In this document: piece by piece, positions 24,795 through 35,164 of the stretch
How the letters are laid out: each line of letters begins with the position of its first letter
Position numbering within the stretch: the stretch's first letter is position 1
Assembly (NCBI RefSeq): GCF_023101185.1
Contig: NZ_CP078077.1
Location: 62,001 to 126,000, forward strand
Origin: Microbacterium galbinum
GTDB taxonomy: Bacteria; Actinomycetota; Actinomycetes; Actinomycetales; Microbacteriaceae
DNA: 64,000 bases
Direction: 5' to 3'
Program-made: the position numbers and the translations under genes
The notes under the pieces: generated by a model
The model's database searches: none
Told to the model about the DNA's origin: nothing
What the model saw: only the letters and a program-made list of their open reading frames with translations

Positions 24795-25810
24795 CACTTG
24801 CTCTGCTCGGCGGCGGCCTTGAAGGCGTCGAGGTCGGCCTTGTTGGCGGCGATGAACTTCTCCTCCAGTGCGAACTGGATCTCCATCGACTTCTTCGTGA
24901 ACGACGTCTTCTCGCGGCACTCGAGATCGACGAGGGCGAGGGCGATCTCCCGCTCACCCAGTTCCTTCATCTCCGGGCTCTCGCTCGGGTCGACGAAATC
25001 GGGCGAATCGAGGTCGACCTGCTCGGAGCCGTCACCGTAGGCCGCGTCGTACAGCGCGTTCTGGTCGTCGATGATCGACTGACCGGCATCCATCTGCTTC
25101 TCGAATCCGGGCTCGCCCTTGTCGGCCATGCAGGAGGCCCACTCCGCGTTCAGATCGGCGAGCTCGGGTGCGTCCTGCGACGTCGTCCACAGCTCTTCCA
25201 TGTTGGCGCGCAGCTCGGCGAACTCCTCGGCCTGCCACGGGTCATCGCCCTCGAGCTCGTGCTGCGCCCAGCCCTGGCATCCGGCCGTCTCCCAGTTGTA
25301 CTCGTAGCTGCCGTCCTCCGACATCTCGGACTCCTCCTGCGGCGGGCCGTACAGCACCTCGTAGAACGCCGTCTGCTCGGACTCCGAGAGCGACGAGACG
25401 TAGTCCGCGTTCGGATCGACGTACTCCTGGTCGGTGGGGCCCTCGTCCTGCTGCTCGGCGAACGGGCTGTTGACGTAGCCGTAGCCGTACTTCTCGACCC
25501 ATTCCCGCTTGTCCGGCTCCCACTCGCCGCCGTCGCTGGTCATCACGCCGCCGCTGCTGGTGTTCGGGACGTACTCGAATCCCTCCTCCGACATGCACTC
25601 CGAGATCAGTTCCTCGACCTTGACCTGCTGCTCGTCGAATTTCTTCTGCTGCTCCTCGGGCGAGAGGTCGCTGCCCCAGGCCGCGGCGAGGTACTCGTTC
25701 AGGGGCGAGTCCTCGTAGGACAGCTCGTCGGAGGACGCGCCTCCGCAGCCCGAGAGGACGAGCACCATGGCGGTCGCCGCGAGCGCGGCGAGAGGAACGG
25801 TGGAACGCAT
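24794..25810 (-). CDS. Acidic four-cysteine lipoprotein, cassette A
   Basis: The 338-residue product has a lipoprotein signal (LAALAATAMVLVLSGC, lipobox LSGC, Cys at about 22) behind AAAGGAG. The mature part is very acidic, with family motifs shared with the two paralogues at 29692 and 30729: PLNEYL, ECMSEEGFEY, WVEKYGYGY, YNWETAGCQGWAQHE, WASCMADKGEPGF and LVDLECREKTSF. Four cysteines besides the lipidated one are invariant in the three copies, suggesting two disulfides. It overlaps the membrane-fusion gene. Family not recognised; role as substrate-binding or sensor subunit is inferred from context. Confidence 0.8.
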   Translation of the reverse strand: MRSTVPLAALAATAMVLVLSGCGGASSDELSYEDSPLNEYLAAAWGSDLSPEEQQKKFDEQQVKVEELISECMSEEGFEYVPNTSSGGVMTSDGGEWEPDKREWVEKYGYGYVNSPFAEQQDEGPTDQEYVDPNADYVSSLSESEQTAFYEVLYGPPQEESEMSEDGSYEYNWETAGCQGWAQHELEGDDPWQAEEFAELRANMEELWTTSQDAPELADLNAEWASCMADKGEPGFEKQMDAGQSIIDDQNALYDAAYGDGSEQVDLDSPDFVDPSESPEMKELGEREIALALVDLECREKTSFTKKSMEIQFALEEKFIAANKADLDAFKAAAEQSK

Positions 25811-25869
25811 GTGGGGACTCCTTTGTGCATCCGGCGAGTACCGGAATATCCCACACTAGAGATTCGGAT

Positions 25870-25918
25870 CCGTTCCGCGCGTCCGCCGAAAGGATGACAT
25901 GGCGGGCGCGCGGAACGG
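25870..25918 (-). terminator. Long hairpin between the two cassettes
   Basis: An 18-pair stem (one G-U) with a 13-base loop lies just after the cassette B permease stop, in front of the cassette A lipoprotein. It would separate the two operons; there is no clear T-run, so read-through is possible. Confidence 0.6.
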
Positions 25919-25923
25919 ACGGA

Positions 25924-27306
25924 TCAGGCGCCCCGCAGTGCGGCGACCGGTTCGATGCGCGCAGCCCGGCGCGCCGGATACCACCCCGACGCCCACCCGA
26001 CGAGAGCCCCGAGAAGAGCGCCGGCGCCGGCGATCACGGGGTCGGTCACGGGAGCCCAGCCCTGCACCATCGCGACGACGATGACGCCGATCACCCCGAG
26101 CGCCGAGCCGATCAGTCCTCCGACGAATCCGATGACGATGGACTCCACCATGAACTGCCGCCCGATCTGGCGACGGGTGGCCCCCAGTGCGCGGCGGAGG
26201 CCGATCTCTCCCACCCTCTCCATGACCGACAGCAGAGTGACGTTCGCGATGCCGAGTCCGCCGGCGAGCAACGCGATCACGCCGAGGATGAGGAACACGA
26301 TGTTCACATCGGCCTGCACGTTCTGGCTGAGTTCGGATGCGGCCGCAGGGGCTCGCGCCTTGAGCGTGTCGGGCGCGTCGGGCTCGAGCGCGAGCACCGA
26401 TTGCTTCGCGACCTGCGGCCCCGCACCGAGGGCGATGTGGATCGTGAGTTCCGAGGGTGCTTCGAGGCCGAAGTCGGCGCGCGCGGCGCCCTGCGGAACG
26501 ATCACGCCGTCGAGGAACTCCCCTCGACGATCCATTCCGTCGATGATCCCGATCACCGAGTACGGCACGCCCGCGATGAAGATCGAGGGCTGCGAGTCGA
26601 CGCGATTGATACCCATGCGCTCCGCGGCGGTGCGGCCGAGCACGGCGACCCGATCTCCGCGCGCGTCGTGCCCGTCGTCGAAGAACCGACCGGTGACCAT
26701 GCGTCCGTCGACGGCGTCGGGAAGGTCCTGCGTGGTGGCGAAGAGCTTCGGCGGGGCCACGGCGGGGGCCGAGGGGTCGTTCACCGGGACCGCGGTGATC
26801 GTCTCTCCCTCGGGCAACTCCAGTTGGGCGGTGAGGGCCGCGCTCTCGACGCCGGCGAGCAGCTTCACGCGCTCCGGCGAGTCCCAGGGCAGTCGCCCGG
26901 CCGCGACCGTCGTGTTCTCCTGCCCCGTCTCCGCTTCGAGCGGGGCCACCACGACCTGCCGCGACGCGACGCCGTCGAACTGGCGTGCGACCTGCGCGGC
27001 GGCCGTCTGGGCGAATCCGAGCGTGGCGACGAGAGAGGCGATGCCGAGCACCGTGCCGAGGATCGTCATGACCAGTCGTGCGGGGCGCGATCCGATATCG
27101 GCCGTGGCCTCGGTGACCAGATCCTGAAACGTGAATCGGTCGGCATGCGCGACGTCCGAGAGCAATGCGGTCGCGGAGGTCGCGACGTCCGGAGCATCGG
27201 AGTCTGCGGTCGCGTCAGCGTCGTTCTCGGCATCCGTCGTCCCGATCTCCATCGACGCGGTTCTCTCCGCGCGCCGATACCGGCGGCGCGGCGAGTCCGG
27301 CGTCAC
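25924..27306 (-). CDS. MacB-type ABC transporter permease, cassette B
   Basis: A 460-residue paralogue of the cassette A permease, almost co-linear through the membrane and extracellular parts (ARLVMTILGTVLGIASLVATLG; GEIGLRRALGATRRQIGRQF; ASGWYPARRAARIEPVAALRG). The N-terminal cytoplasmic tail (about 45 residues, Asp/Ala-rich) differs completely from copy A. The GTG start at 27306 overlaps the ATPase stop. Divergent tails with a conserved core suggest the copies kept the same transport function but changed cytoplasmic contacts. Confidence 0.9.
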   Translation of the reverse strand: MTPDSPRRRYRRAERTASMEIGTTDAENDADATADSDAPDVATSATALLSDVAHADRFTFQDLVTEATADIGSRPARLVMTILGTVLGIASLVATLGFAQTAAAQVARQFDGVASRQVVVAPLEAETGQENTTVAAGRLPWDSPERVKLLAGVESAALTAQLELPEGETITAVPVNDPSAPAVAPPKLFATTQDLPDAVDGRMVTGRFFDDGHDARGDRVAVLGRTAAERMGINRVDSQPSIFIAGVPYSVIGIIDGMDRRGEFLDGVIVPQGAARADFGLEAPSELTIHIALGAGPQVAKQSVLALEPDAPDTLKARAPAAASELSQNVQADVNIVFLILGVIALLAGGLGIANVTLLSVMERVGEIGLRRALGATRRQIGRQFMVESIVIGFVGGLIGSALGVIGVIVVAMVQGWAPVTDPVIAGAGALLGALVGWASGWYPARRAARIEPVAALRGA

Positions 27307-27977
27307 AGTTCGCTCAATCGGCCGTCGGCGATGCGGATGCTGCGGCGAGCGCGGCGCGCCACCACCGGGTCGTGCGTGATGACGATGAGCGTGAGGCCAT
27401 CGTCGTTGAGTTCTTCGAAGAGTTCCATGACCTCACCCGACGTCGTCTGATCGAGGTTGCCCGTGGGCTCGTCGGCGAGCAACAGCTTCGGGCCGCTGAC
27501 GACGGCGCGCGCGATCGCGACGCGTTGGCGCTCTCCGCCCGAGAGCGAGTTCGGGAAGAACTCGATCCGGTGCCCGAGTCCGACACGCTTCAGCGCGTCT
27601 CGGGCTCGCGCCTCCCGCTCCTTGCGGGGGACCCCGCTGTAGAGCATCGGCATCAACACGTTGTCGAGCACGCTGCGGCGCGGCATCAGGTGGAACGCCT
27701 GGAAGACGAATCCAATGAAGCGCGCCCGCACGGCCGCGCGCTCGTCGTCGGTCAGATCGCCGGTCAGCGATCCGGCGAGCCGGTACTCCCCCACGCTCGG
27801 CCGATCGAGCAACCCCAGGAGGTTGAGCATCGTCGACTTTCCGGAGCCGCTGGGCCCGACGATCGAGATGTAGTCACCGGCATCGGCCTTCAGGTTCACG
27901 GCCTTCAGCGCCTGTACCTCGGGCGGTCCGGGGAACGAGCGGGTGACGTCTCGCAGTTCGACCAGCGCGGTGTTCAC
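27303..27977 (-). CDS. MacB-type ABC transporter ATPase, cassette B
   Basis: A 224-residue ATPase with intact Walker A (GPSGSGKST), signature ([15 protein letters not shown]), Walker B ([12 protein letters not shown]) and VITHDPVV. Most of the sequence matches the cassette A ATPase; differences cluster at the N-terminus and in surface positions. Coupled by 4-base overlaps on both sides. Confidence 0.94.
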   Translation of the reverse strand: MNTALVELRDVTRSFPGPPEVQALKAVNLKADAGDYISIVGPSGSGKSTMLNLLGLLDRPSVGEYRLAGSLTGDLTDDERAAVRARFIGFVFQAFHLMPRRSVLDNVLMPMLYSGVPRKEREARARDALKRVGLGHRIEFFPNSLSGGERQRVAIARAVVSGPKLLLADEPTGNLDQTTSGEVMELFEELNDDGLTLIVITHDPVVARRARRSIRIADGRLSEL

Positions 27978-29695
27978 TCTCCGATCACCACCAGGTCGCC
28001 CTTGTCGAGTTCGCCTTCGACGGGTGTGACCTCGACGGCCCCCTTCGCCGCGAGACCGGTCTCCACGACGACGACGTGGGTCTTCGCCTCGTCGCCCTCG
28101 CGAGGATCCGAGTCGACGACCTCGACGCGCGATTCGCCACCCGGGCCCGCCGTCACTGCGGCAAGCGGCACCGAGAGCACCTCACCCTCGGTCTTGCCGA
28201 CGGGTACCTTCACACGGACGTTCTGTCCCTTGAGCGCTTCGATCTGCTCCGGCTTCAGGGGATCGGGCTCGAGGATCACGGTCCAGCGAGAGGACTCTCC
28301 CTCGCCCTTCGCCACCGCGGCGATCACGGCGTGGAACTCCGTGCCATCGCCGCCGGTGAGTTCGAAGGTCGCCTCGCTGCCCTTCTTGATGAGGGCCCCG
28401 TCTGCTTCCGCAGCGGCGCCGGTCAGGCGGATCGTTGCCCCGGAGATGGTCATGGCCGCGTCCGTCAGCACGGCGCCGCGCTTGACCTTCACCTCGTCGA
28501 CGCGACGGGGCAGCTCGGTCAGGAACAGTACTTCGCTGGCCGGGAGGAATGGGAGGGCGTTCTGTCGCGCCTCTTCCAGGTCCTTCTCCGCGGCCGTCAC
28601 GTCTTCCTTCGCCGAGGCGAGCGCCGCCTGCTCGGCACTCGTGTTCTTCGGCGCGAGCGCCTCCTCGCGGGCGACGCGCGCCTTCTGGAGATCCCATTCC
28701 GCCTGTTGGACTCCCTCCCCTGTCTTCTTCGCTTCGGCGAGCCCTGCCTCCGCAGCCGCGACGTTGACGTCGAGATCGAGGAGCTCGGAGCGGCCCGGTC
28801 CGGCTCCCGCCTCGGCGAGCGCCTCTTCCGCTGACGTCACGCCGTCGTTCGCCGTGCGCACCGCCTTCTCCGCCTCGGCGACAGCGTCTTCGGCGCCTTC
28901 CTCTTCCGACTCGGGCACCGGATAGCCGGCTTTCGCGTACAGCGCCCCGACGGCCTCGGCAGTCGCCTGATCGTAGAGGTTCGACTTCACGTCGCCGACG
29001 CCGAACCCGAGCCCTGCGAGCGCCTGCTTCAGTTGGAGCACATCTTGACCTGAGGCCCCGAACTTCATGGTGCGGTACGCGGGCAGCTCCCCGGGAAGCA
29101 CGATGACCGGGCGATCCGCCACCTCGAGAGCGACGGAGAGCGGATTGAGCACCGTGCCGACGGCAGGCGGAGCCATCGTCACCACGGCCGCACCTCCGGA
29201 CAGCCCGGAGGTGTCGATCTTCACGTCGACGGCATCCGCGTAGCCGACGTCCGCGCGCAGCGTGACGTCGTTCGTCAGCTCGCCGAACTCGACCGGCGCG
29301 GTCACCAACCCGGGATCCGGCGCATCAGCGGACGCGTCTTCGGGCGTCAGCACGAACCGCCCGACCAGCAGTCCAGCGACGAGGCACACGACCGCGCTGG
29401 CCGCGACGATCCACAGGGTGCGGTTGCCGCGGAGCACGCGCCCCCAGCCCGACACACGGGAGGAGTCGGTCGGTTCCGATTCCTCATCGGACGTGTCAAC
29501 GTCGTCCGCAAGGTCGAGATTCTCGAGTCGGATGTCGTCATCCGGCGCGGCGTAGAGCAGTTCCGAGAAGGTGGTCGTCGGGGTCGCGTCCTGGATCCTC
29601 GCCAGCTCGGTGCGTGAGGTGATCGGCTCGGTGCGACCGTTCTCGTGGCCGTCGTTCGCGGGTTCGTTGTTCTCATCAGGTGCGTTCATGGTCAT
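27974..29695 (-). CDS. Membrane-fusion protein with peptidoglycan-binding domain, cassette B
   Basis: A 573-residue paralogue of the cassette A adaptor: acidic cytoplasmic tail (about 90 residues, with DDIRLENLDLADDVDTSD), TM (LWIVAASAVVCLVAGLLVGR), PG-binding domain (YRTMKFGASGQDVLQLKQAL), a long Ala/Glu/Lys hairpin (VAEAEKAVRTANDGVTSAEE onward), and MacA-like barrels. The hairpin is the most divergent part relative to copy A. It starts with ATG overlapping the lipoprotein stop. Confidence 0.85.
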   Translation of the reverse strand: MTMNAPDENNEPANDGHENGRTEPITSRTELARIQDATPTTTFSELLYAAPDDDIRLENLDLADDVDTSDEESEPTDSSRVSGWGRVLRGNRTLWIVAASAVVCLVAGLLVGRFVLTPEDASADAPDPGLVTAPVEFGELTNDVTLRADVGYADAVDVKIDTSGLSGGAAVVTMAPPAVGTVLNPLSVALEVADRPVIVLPGELPAYRTMKFGASGQDVLQLKQALAGLGFGVGDVKSNLYDQATAEAVGALYAKAGYPVPESEEEGAEDAVAEAEKAVRTANDGVTSAEEALAEAGAGPGRSELLDLDVNVAAAEAGLAEAKKTGEGVQQAEWDLQKARVAREEALAPKNTSAEQAALASAKEDVTAAEKDLEEARQNALPFLPASEVLFLTELPRRVDEVKVKRGAVLTDAAMTISGATIRLTGAAAEADGALIKKGSEATFELTGGDGTEFHAVIAAVAKGEGESSRWTVILEPDPLKPEQIEALKGQNVRVKVPVGKTEGEVLSVPLAAVTAGPGGESRVEVVDSDPREGDEAKTHVVVVETGLAAKGAVEVTPVEGELDKGDLVVIGE

Positions 29696-30696
29696 CCGTC
29701 CGCCTGTTCGGCAGCGAGCTTGAACTCGTCGAGCTCGGCCTTGTTGTCTTCGATGAACTGGCGCTCGGCCGCGTACTGGAGCTCCTGCGACTTCTTCGCG
29801 TACTCGGTCTTCTCACGGCAGTCGAGGTCGATCAGAGCGAGCTCGATCTCGCGCTCGCGCAGCGCTTTCATCTCCGGGGAGTCCTCCGACGGACTCTCTA
29901 CGTCGTCGGGGTCCTCGCCGGGAGCAGGCTTGATGTTCCCCGGATCCGCTTCGCTGACCGACGCGCGTGCGTCGAACGGCATCCCGAAGCCGGACTCGCC
30001 AGCCTCCGACATGCAGGCAGACCACTCGCCGTTGAGCTCCGCCATCTCCGGGCGGTCCATGTCCCAGCCCCGCTGCACCTCGTCAATGCGAGCCTGCAGA
30101 TCGGCGTAGGGATCGGGTTCTCCTGCATCGAAGACCTCGTGATTCGCGAGCCCGTTGCATCCCTCCTGCTTCCAGTCGTAGTCGACGAGCGGTTGCCCGT
30201 TCTCGTCGACGGGATTGTCGGGACCGGAGTAGGCCAGATCGTATGCGGCCCGCGCCGATTCGGGAAGCGAGTCCCGGTAGGCGAAGTTGGGGTCGGGTTC
30301 GGTTTGCTCAACCTCGGCCTCGCCAAAAGCGGGGTTCTCGAAAGTGCCATAGCCGTACTTCTCGACCCAGTCCCGGTCGTCAGGACGCCAGTCGATCTCG
30401 GCCTCAGCGATATCTTCAGTCTCGACGGTGTAGTACTCGAACCCCTGCTCCTTCATGCACTTCACCAGAACCTCCCCGAACTTCGCGTCCAGCGCCTTCC
30501 GCTCCTTCTCCTGCGCTTCCTCGCTCAGGCTGCTGTCGTACACCGACGCCAGGTACTCCTCGAGCGGTGACTTCGTCTCCGCGGCGGTCTGCGAACCGCT
30601 GCCCTCCTCCTCGTTCGCGGCGTCGGCTGTGCACCCGGCGAGGCCGACGACGAGCGCGACGCCCGCGATGGCGATCATCTTCTTCGTGATGTCCAT
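29692..30696 (-). CDS. Acidic four-cysteine lipoprotein, cassette B
   Basis: A 334-residue protein from ATG 30696, with signal peptide MIAIAGVALVVGLAGC (lipobox LAGC). Motifs shared with the paralogues: PLEEYL, KCMKEQGFEY, WVEKYGYG, YDWKQEGCNGLANHE, WSACMSEAGESGF and LIDLDCREKTEYAKKSQELQ. The invariant cysteines fall in the CM, GC, CM and DCREK contexts. It is directly coupled to the cassette B adaptor gene. The upstream nine-residue extension was not used because the signal begins at the internal Met. Confidence 0.8.
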   Translation of the reverse strand: MDITKKMIAIAGVALVVGLAGCTADAANEEEGSGSQTAAETKSPLEEYLASVYDSSLSEEAQEKERKALDAKFGEVLVKCMKEQGFEYYTVETEDIAEAEIDWRPDDRDWVEKYGYGTFENPAFGEAEVEQTEPDPNFAYRDSLPESARAAYDLAYSGPDNPVDENGQPLVDYDWKQEGCNGLANHEVFDAGEPDPYADLQARIDEVQRGWDMDRPEMAELNGEWSACMSEAGESGFGMPFDARASVSEADPGNIKPAPGEDPDDVESPSEDSPEMKALREREIELALIDLDCREKTEYAKKSQELQYAAERQFIEDNKAELDEFKLAAEQADG

Positions 30697-30728
30697 TCGA
30701 ATGTCCTCCGATCGTTTCGGCACCTGGC

Positions 30729-31790
30729 TCAGCCGACCTGCTCCAACGCGAGCTTCATCGCGTCGAGCTCGGCCCTGTTCTCGTCAACGAACTGTTGCTC
30801 GAAGTCGATGGAGAGCTTCTGGTAGCGGTCGCCATACGACGTCTTCTCCCGGCACTCGAGGTCGGTCAAGGCCAGGTCGATCTCACGCTTCTTCAGCGCG
30901 GCGAGCTCCGGATCCGTCTCGGGAGATAGGTCGAGTTCCTCGGCAGCTTCCCCATCGACCTCGGGTTCTTCTGGCCCCGGATCGACAATCGTCGGGTTGA
31001 GTTCCTGATACTCGGTATTGATCGATTCCGCCGCGTCGTACTGCGTGTTGAATCCCGCTTCCCCTGCCTCGCTCATGCAGGTTGACCATTCGCCTTCGAG
31101 GGCGACGATCTTCGGGTCTTTCAACTGCTCCTCCCACAGCGAGTCCATCCGCGTGATCAGGTCTTCGTACTTGCTCAGGTCAGCCTCTTCGACGTCGTTC
31201 TCGCTCTCGACCTCGACCTCGTGCGACGCCTTCCCGTAGCATCCGCCTTCCTCCCAGTTGTATTCGTAGTCGGGGTCGGCGTATTCCTCGTCCGTCAGAA
31301 CCGGGCCGGAGAGGGCCTCGTCATACGCAACCTTCGCGCTTTCCGGAAGGGACTCGTAGTACGCGTAGTTCGGATCATCGGAAGCCTCCTCCTCGTACTG
31401 CTCCTGCTCCTGGTCCTCGTCCTCGCGTCCCGGCCAGTCGGTGATGCCATACCCCCACTTGGCCACCCACTTCTCGTCATCGGGATCCCAGACGTCATCA
31501 TCGGAGCCCGACATGTCGGTGTCATTCTGAAAGTCGGGGACGAAGGCCGTGTATTCGAACCCCTGCTCGGTCATGCACTCGGCGACCTTCTTCTGGATCT
31601 TCGCCTCCACCTCCTGCTGCTCCTTCATCTGCTCGTCCATATCGGCACCCCCTCCGTAGAGCGCCTCCCAATAGGGGGTCAGCGGTGTCTCAACAGACTC
31701 GTCGCTGTCGGACGGCGCCTCGGCGCACGCGGAAAGGGTGAGGATGACAGCCGCTGCCGCGCAGGCAGCGAGGGGGCGCGAGAATCGCAT
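30729..31790 (-). CDS. Acidic four-cysteine lipoprotein, third paralogue
   Basis: The 353-residue product has signal peptide LAACAAAAVILTLSAC (lipobox LSAC) and the same motif series: PLTPYW, ECMTEQGFEY, WVAKWGYGI, YNWEEGGCYGKASHE, WSTCMSEAGEAGF and LTDLECREKTSYG. Asp and Glu dominate the linker (EDEDQEQEQYEEEASDD). It lies 32 bases upstream of the cassette B lipoprotein, so it is probably the first gene of that operon; 160 bases of non-coding sequence precede it. Two lipoproteins in one cassette suggest a heteromeric extracellular complex or two ligands. Confidence 0.8.
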   Translation of the reverse strand: MRFSRPLAACAAAAVILTLSACAEAPSDSDESVETPLTPYWEALYGGGADMDEQMKEQQEVEAKIQKKVAECMTEQGFEYTAFVPDFQNDTDMSGSDDDVWDPDDEKWVAKWGYGITDWPGREDEDQEQEQYEEEASDDPNYAYYESLPESAKVAYDEALSGPVLTDEEYADPDYEYNWEEGGCYGKASHEVEVESENDVEEADLSKYEDLITRMDSLWEEQLKDPKIVALEGEWSTCMSEAGEAGFNTQYDAAESINTEYQELNPTIVDPGPEEPEVDGEAAEELDLSPETDPELAALKKREIDLALTDLECREKTSYGDRYQKLSIDFEQQFVDENRAELDAMKLALEQVG

Positions 31791-31949
31791 GAAGACTCCA
31801 ATGTCGCGGGGACGGAAGATCTCACCGTACGAAAAGGCGCGCCGGACTCTGGAGCATTTGCCCCTGTTTGGAGGTGGACTCGGAGGCTTCCGGCATACCA
31901 ATCCGCCGGGCCGGAACCTCGGATGCCGGCGCGAAAGAAGCGCTCCGCG

Positions 31950-32852
31950 TCAGCGGGCGCGCGGGTGCGAGGTCGCGTAGATGTCGCGGAGAGTGTCGAC
32001 CGAGACGTGCGTGTAGATCTGGGTGGTGGCCACCGAGGCATGCCCGAGGAGCTCCTGCACTACGCGCACATCCGCTCCGCCCTGGAGGAGGTGCGTGGCG
32101 AACGAGTGGCGCAGCGTGTGCGGCGAGACCTCGGCCGTGATCTGCGCACGCTCGGCGGCCGAACGGATCACCAGCCAGGCGCTCTGCCGCGAGAGCGGCG
32201 CCCCCCGCGCTCCGAGAAAAAGGCGTGCCGATGCCCGCCCCTTCGCGGCGAGACCCGGACGCACCCGAGTGAGATACGCGTCGACGGCGTCGCGGGCGAA
32301 CGACCCGATGGGAACGATGCGCTCCTTCGACCCCTTGCCGCGCAGACGCAGCACATCGCCGTGGGCCAGATCGTCGACGTCGAGTCCGACCGCCTCCGAC
32401 ACGCGCGCACCAGTCGCGTAGAGCAGCTCGAGAAGCGCACGGTCGCGAATGCCGATCGGTTCCTCCGACGAGGGCGCCTGGAGCAACCTCTCGACCTGGT
32501 CGATCGTCAGCGCTTTCGGCAGTCTCCGGGGGGCTTTCGGCGGTCGCAGGCGCCCGCTCGGATCGTCCTGTTCGATGCCCTCGCGGGCAAGGTACCGGTG
32601 CCATCCGCGCACCGACGACTGCAGTCGCGCGAGGCTGGTCGCGGCCGGCGGCGGCACCTCCGAGGAGCGCTCCTCGATGAACCGGCCGATCACCTGGGCC
32701 GTGACCTCGGAGGTATCCGTGACACCTTGCTCCGACAACCAGGCGATATAGCCGTCGAGGTCCCGCCGGTACGCGGAGACCGTGTGGTCGCTCAGGCCGC
32801 GCTCGATCGTGACGTGACGCAGATACGAGTCGAGGGCGCGCGCGAGCAGCAT
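31950..32852 (-). CDS. xerD: Tyrosine recombinase XerD
   Basis: A 300-residue protein from ATG 32852 ([20 protein letters not shown]). Core-binding domain (about 1-90), then the catalytic domain with [17 protein letters not shown] (Arg about 147), [19 protein letters not shown] (HxxR, about 245) and [16 protein letters not shown] (His and Tyr nucleophile about 281). With XerC it would resolve chromosome dimers at dif. It follows the NUDIX gene after two bases, as in other actinobacteria. Confidence 0.95.
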   Translation of the reverse strand: MLLARALDSYLRHVTIERGLSDHTVSAYRRDLDGYIAWLSEQGVTDTSEVTAQVIGRFIEERSSEVPPPAATSLARLQSSVRGWHRYLAREGIEQDDPSGRLRPPKAPRRLPKALTIDQVERLLQAPSSEEPIGIRDRALLELLYATGARVSEAVGLDVDDLAHGDVLRLRGKGSKERIVPIGSFARDAVDAYLTRVRPGLAAKGRASARLFLGARGAPLSRQSAWLVIRSAAERAQITAEVSPHTLRHSFATHLLQGGADVRVVQELLGHASVATTQIYTHVSVDTLRDIYATSHPRAR

Positions 32853-32854
32853 CC

Positions 32855-33437
32855 TCAGCCCCGGTCGCGCAGCCTCAGCGTCGCCGCCATCACGCCCAGG
32901 CTCAGGATGCCGTTGCGCATGCGCCCGGCGAGCACCGCGTCGACGGCATCCGCCAGGGGAACCCACTCGACGCGAATGTCGGCCTCTTCGTCTTCTCTCG
33001 CATGCGGAGTCTCGGCATCCGAGAGTCCCGTAGCGAGGAAGATATGGATGAGCTCGTCGTTTCCGCCCGGAGTCGTCCACGAGGCGACGAGCGGCTCCCA
33101 CTGGGAAGCGGTGAGGTCGGCCTCTTCGGCGAGCTCTCGGCGAGCCGCTTCCAGCGGCTCCTCCCCCGGCACGTCGAGGAGCCCGGCGGGCAGCTCCCAG
33201 TCACGGTGACGGATCGGATGCCGGTACTGCTGGATGAGCAGCACGCGCCCGTCGTCGTCGAGCGCGAGGATTGCCACCGCACCGGTGTGGGCGACGTACT
33301 GGCGACGGATCTCACCGTCGCCGTAACGCACCCGGTCGTCACGGACGTCCCACACGGCCCCCTCGAACGCGAGGTCGCTCTGCAGGACCTCGGGTTCGAA
33401 GGGCTCGTCGTGGAGATCGCCCGCGCCGACGTGAGTC

Positions 33438-33445
<8 letters not shown>
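32855..33445 (-). CDS. NUDIX hydrolase, ADP-ribose pyrophosphatase type
   Basis: A 196-residue protein from ATG 33445 (an ATG at 33463 deeper in pyrG is possible). The Nudix box is [21 protein letters not shown], where the usual following Gly is Ala. [20 protein letters not shown] and [17 protein letters not shown] fit the ADP-ribose pyrophosphatase subfamily. It lies between pyrG and xerD, overlapping pyrG by 8 bases, the standard actinobacterial order. Substrate specificity is predicted only. Confidence 0.9.
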
Positions 33446-35141
<1,696 letters not shown>

Positions 35142-35164
35142 GGGCTTCTATCCTAACAGTTCGT

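Noticed and set aside
22462-27977. Cassettes as an insertion sequence or transposon
   Set aside because: No transposase, terminal inverted repeats or target duplications flank the cassettes; gene duplication explains the similarity.
31797-31949. Leader peptide or riboswitch before the third lipoprotein
   Set aside because: Only a weak 7-pair inverted repeat (31890-31929) is visible, with no conserved aptamer pattern and no clear promoter.
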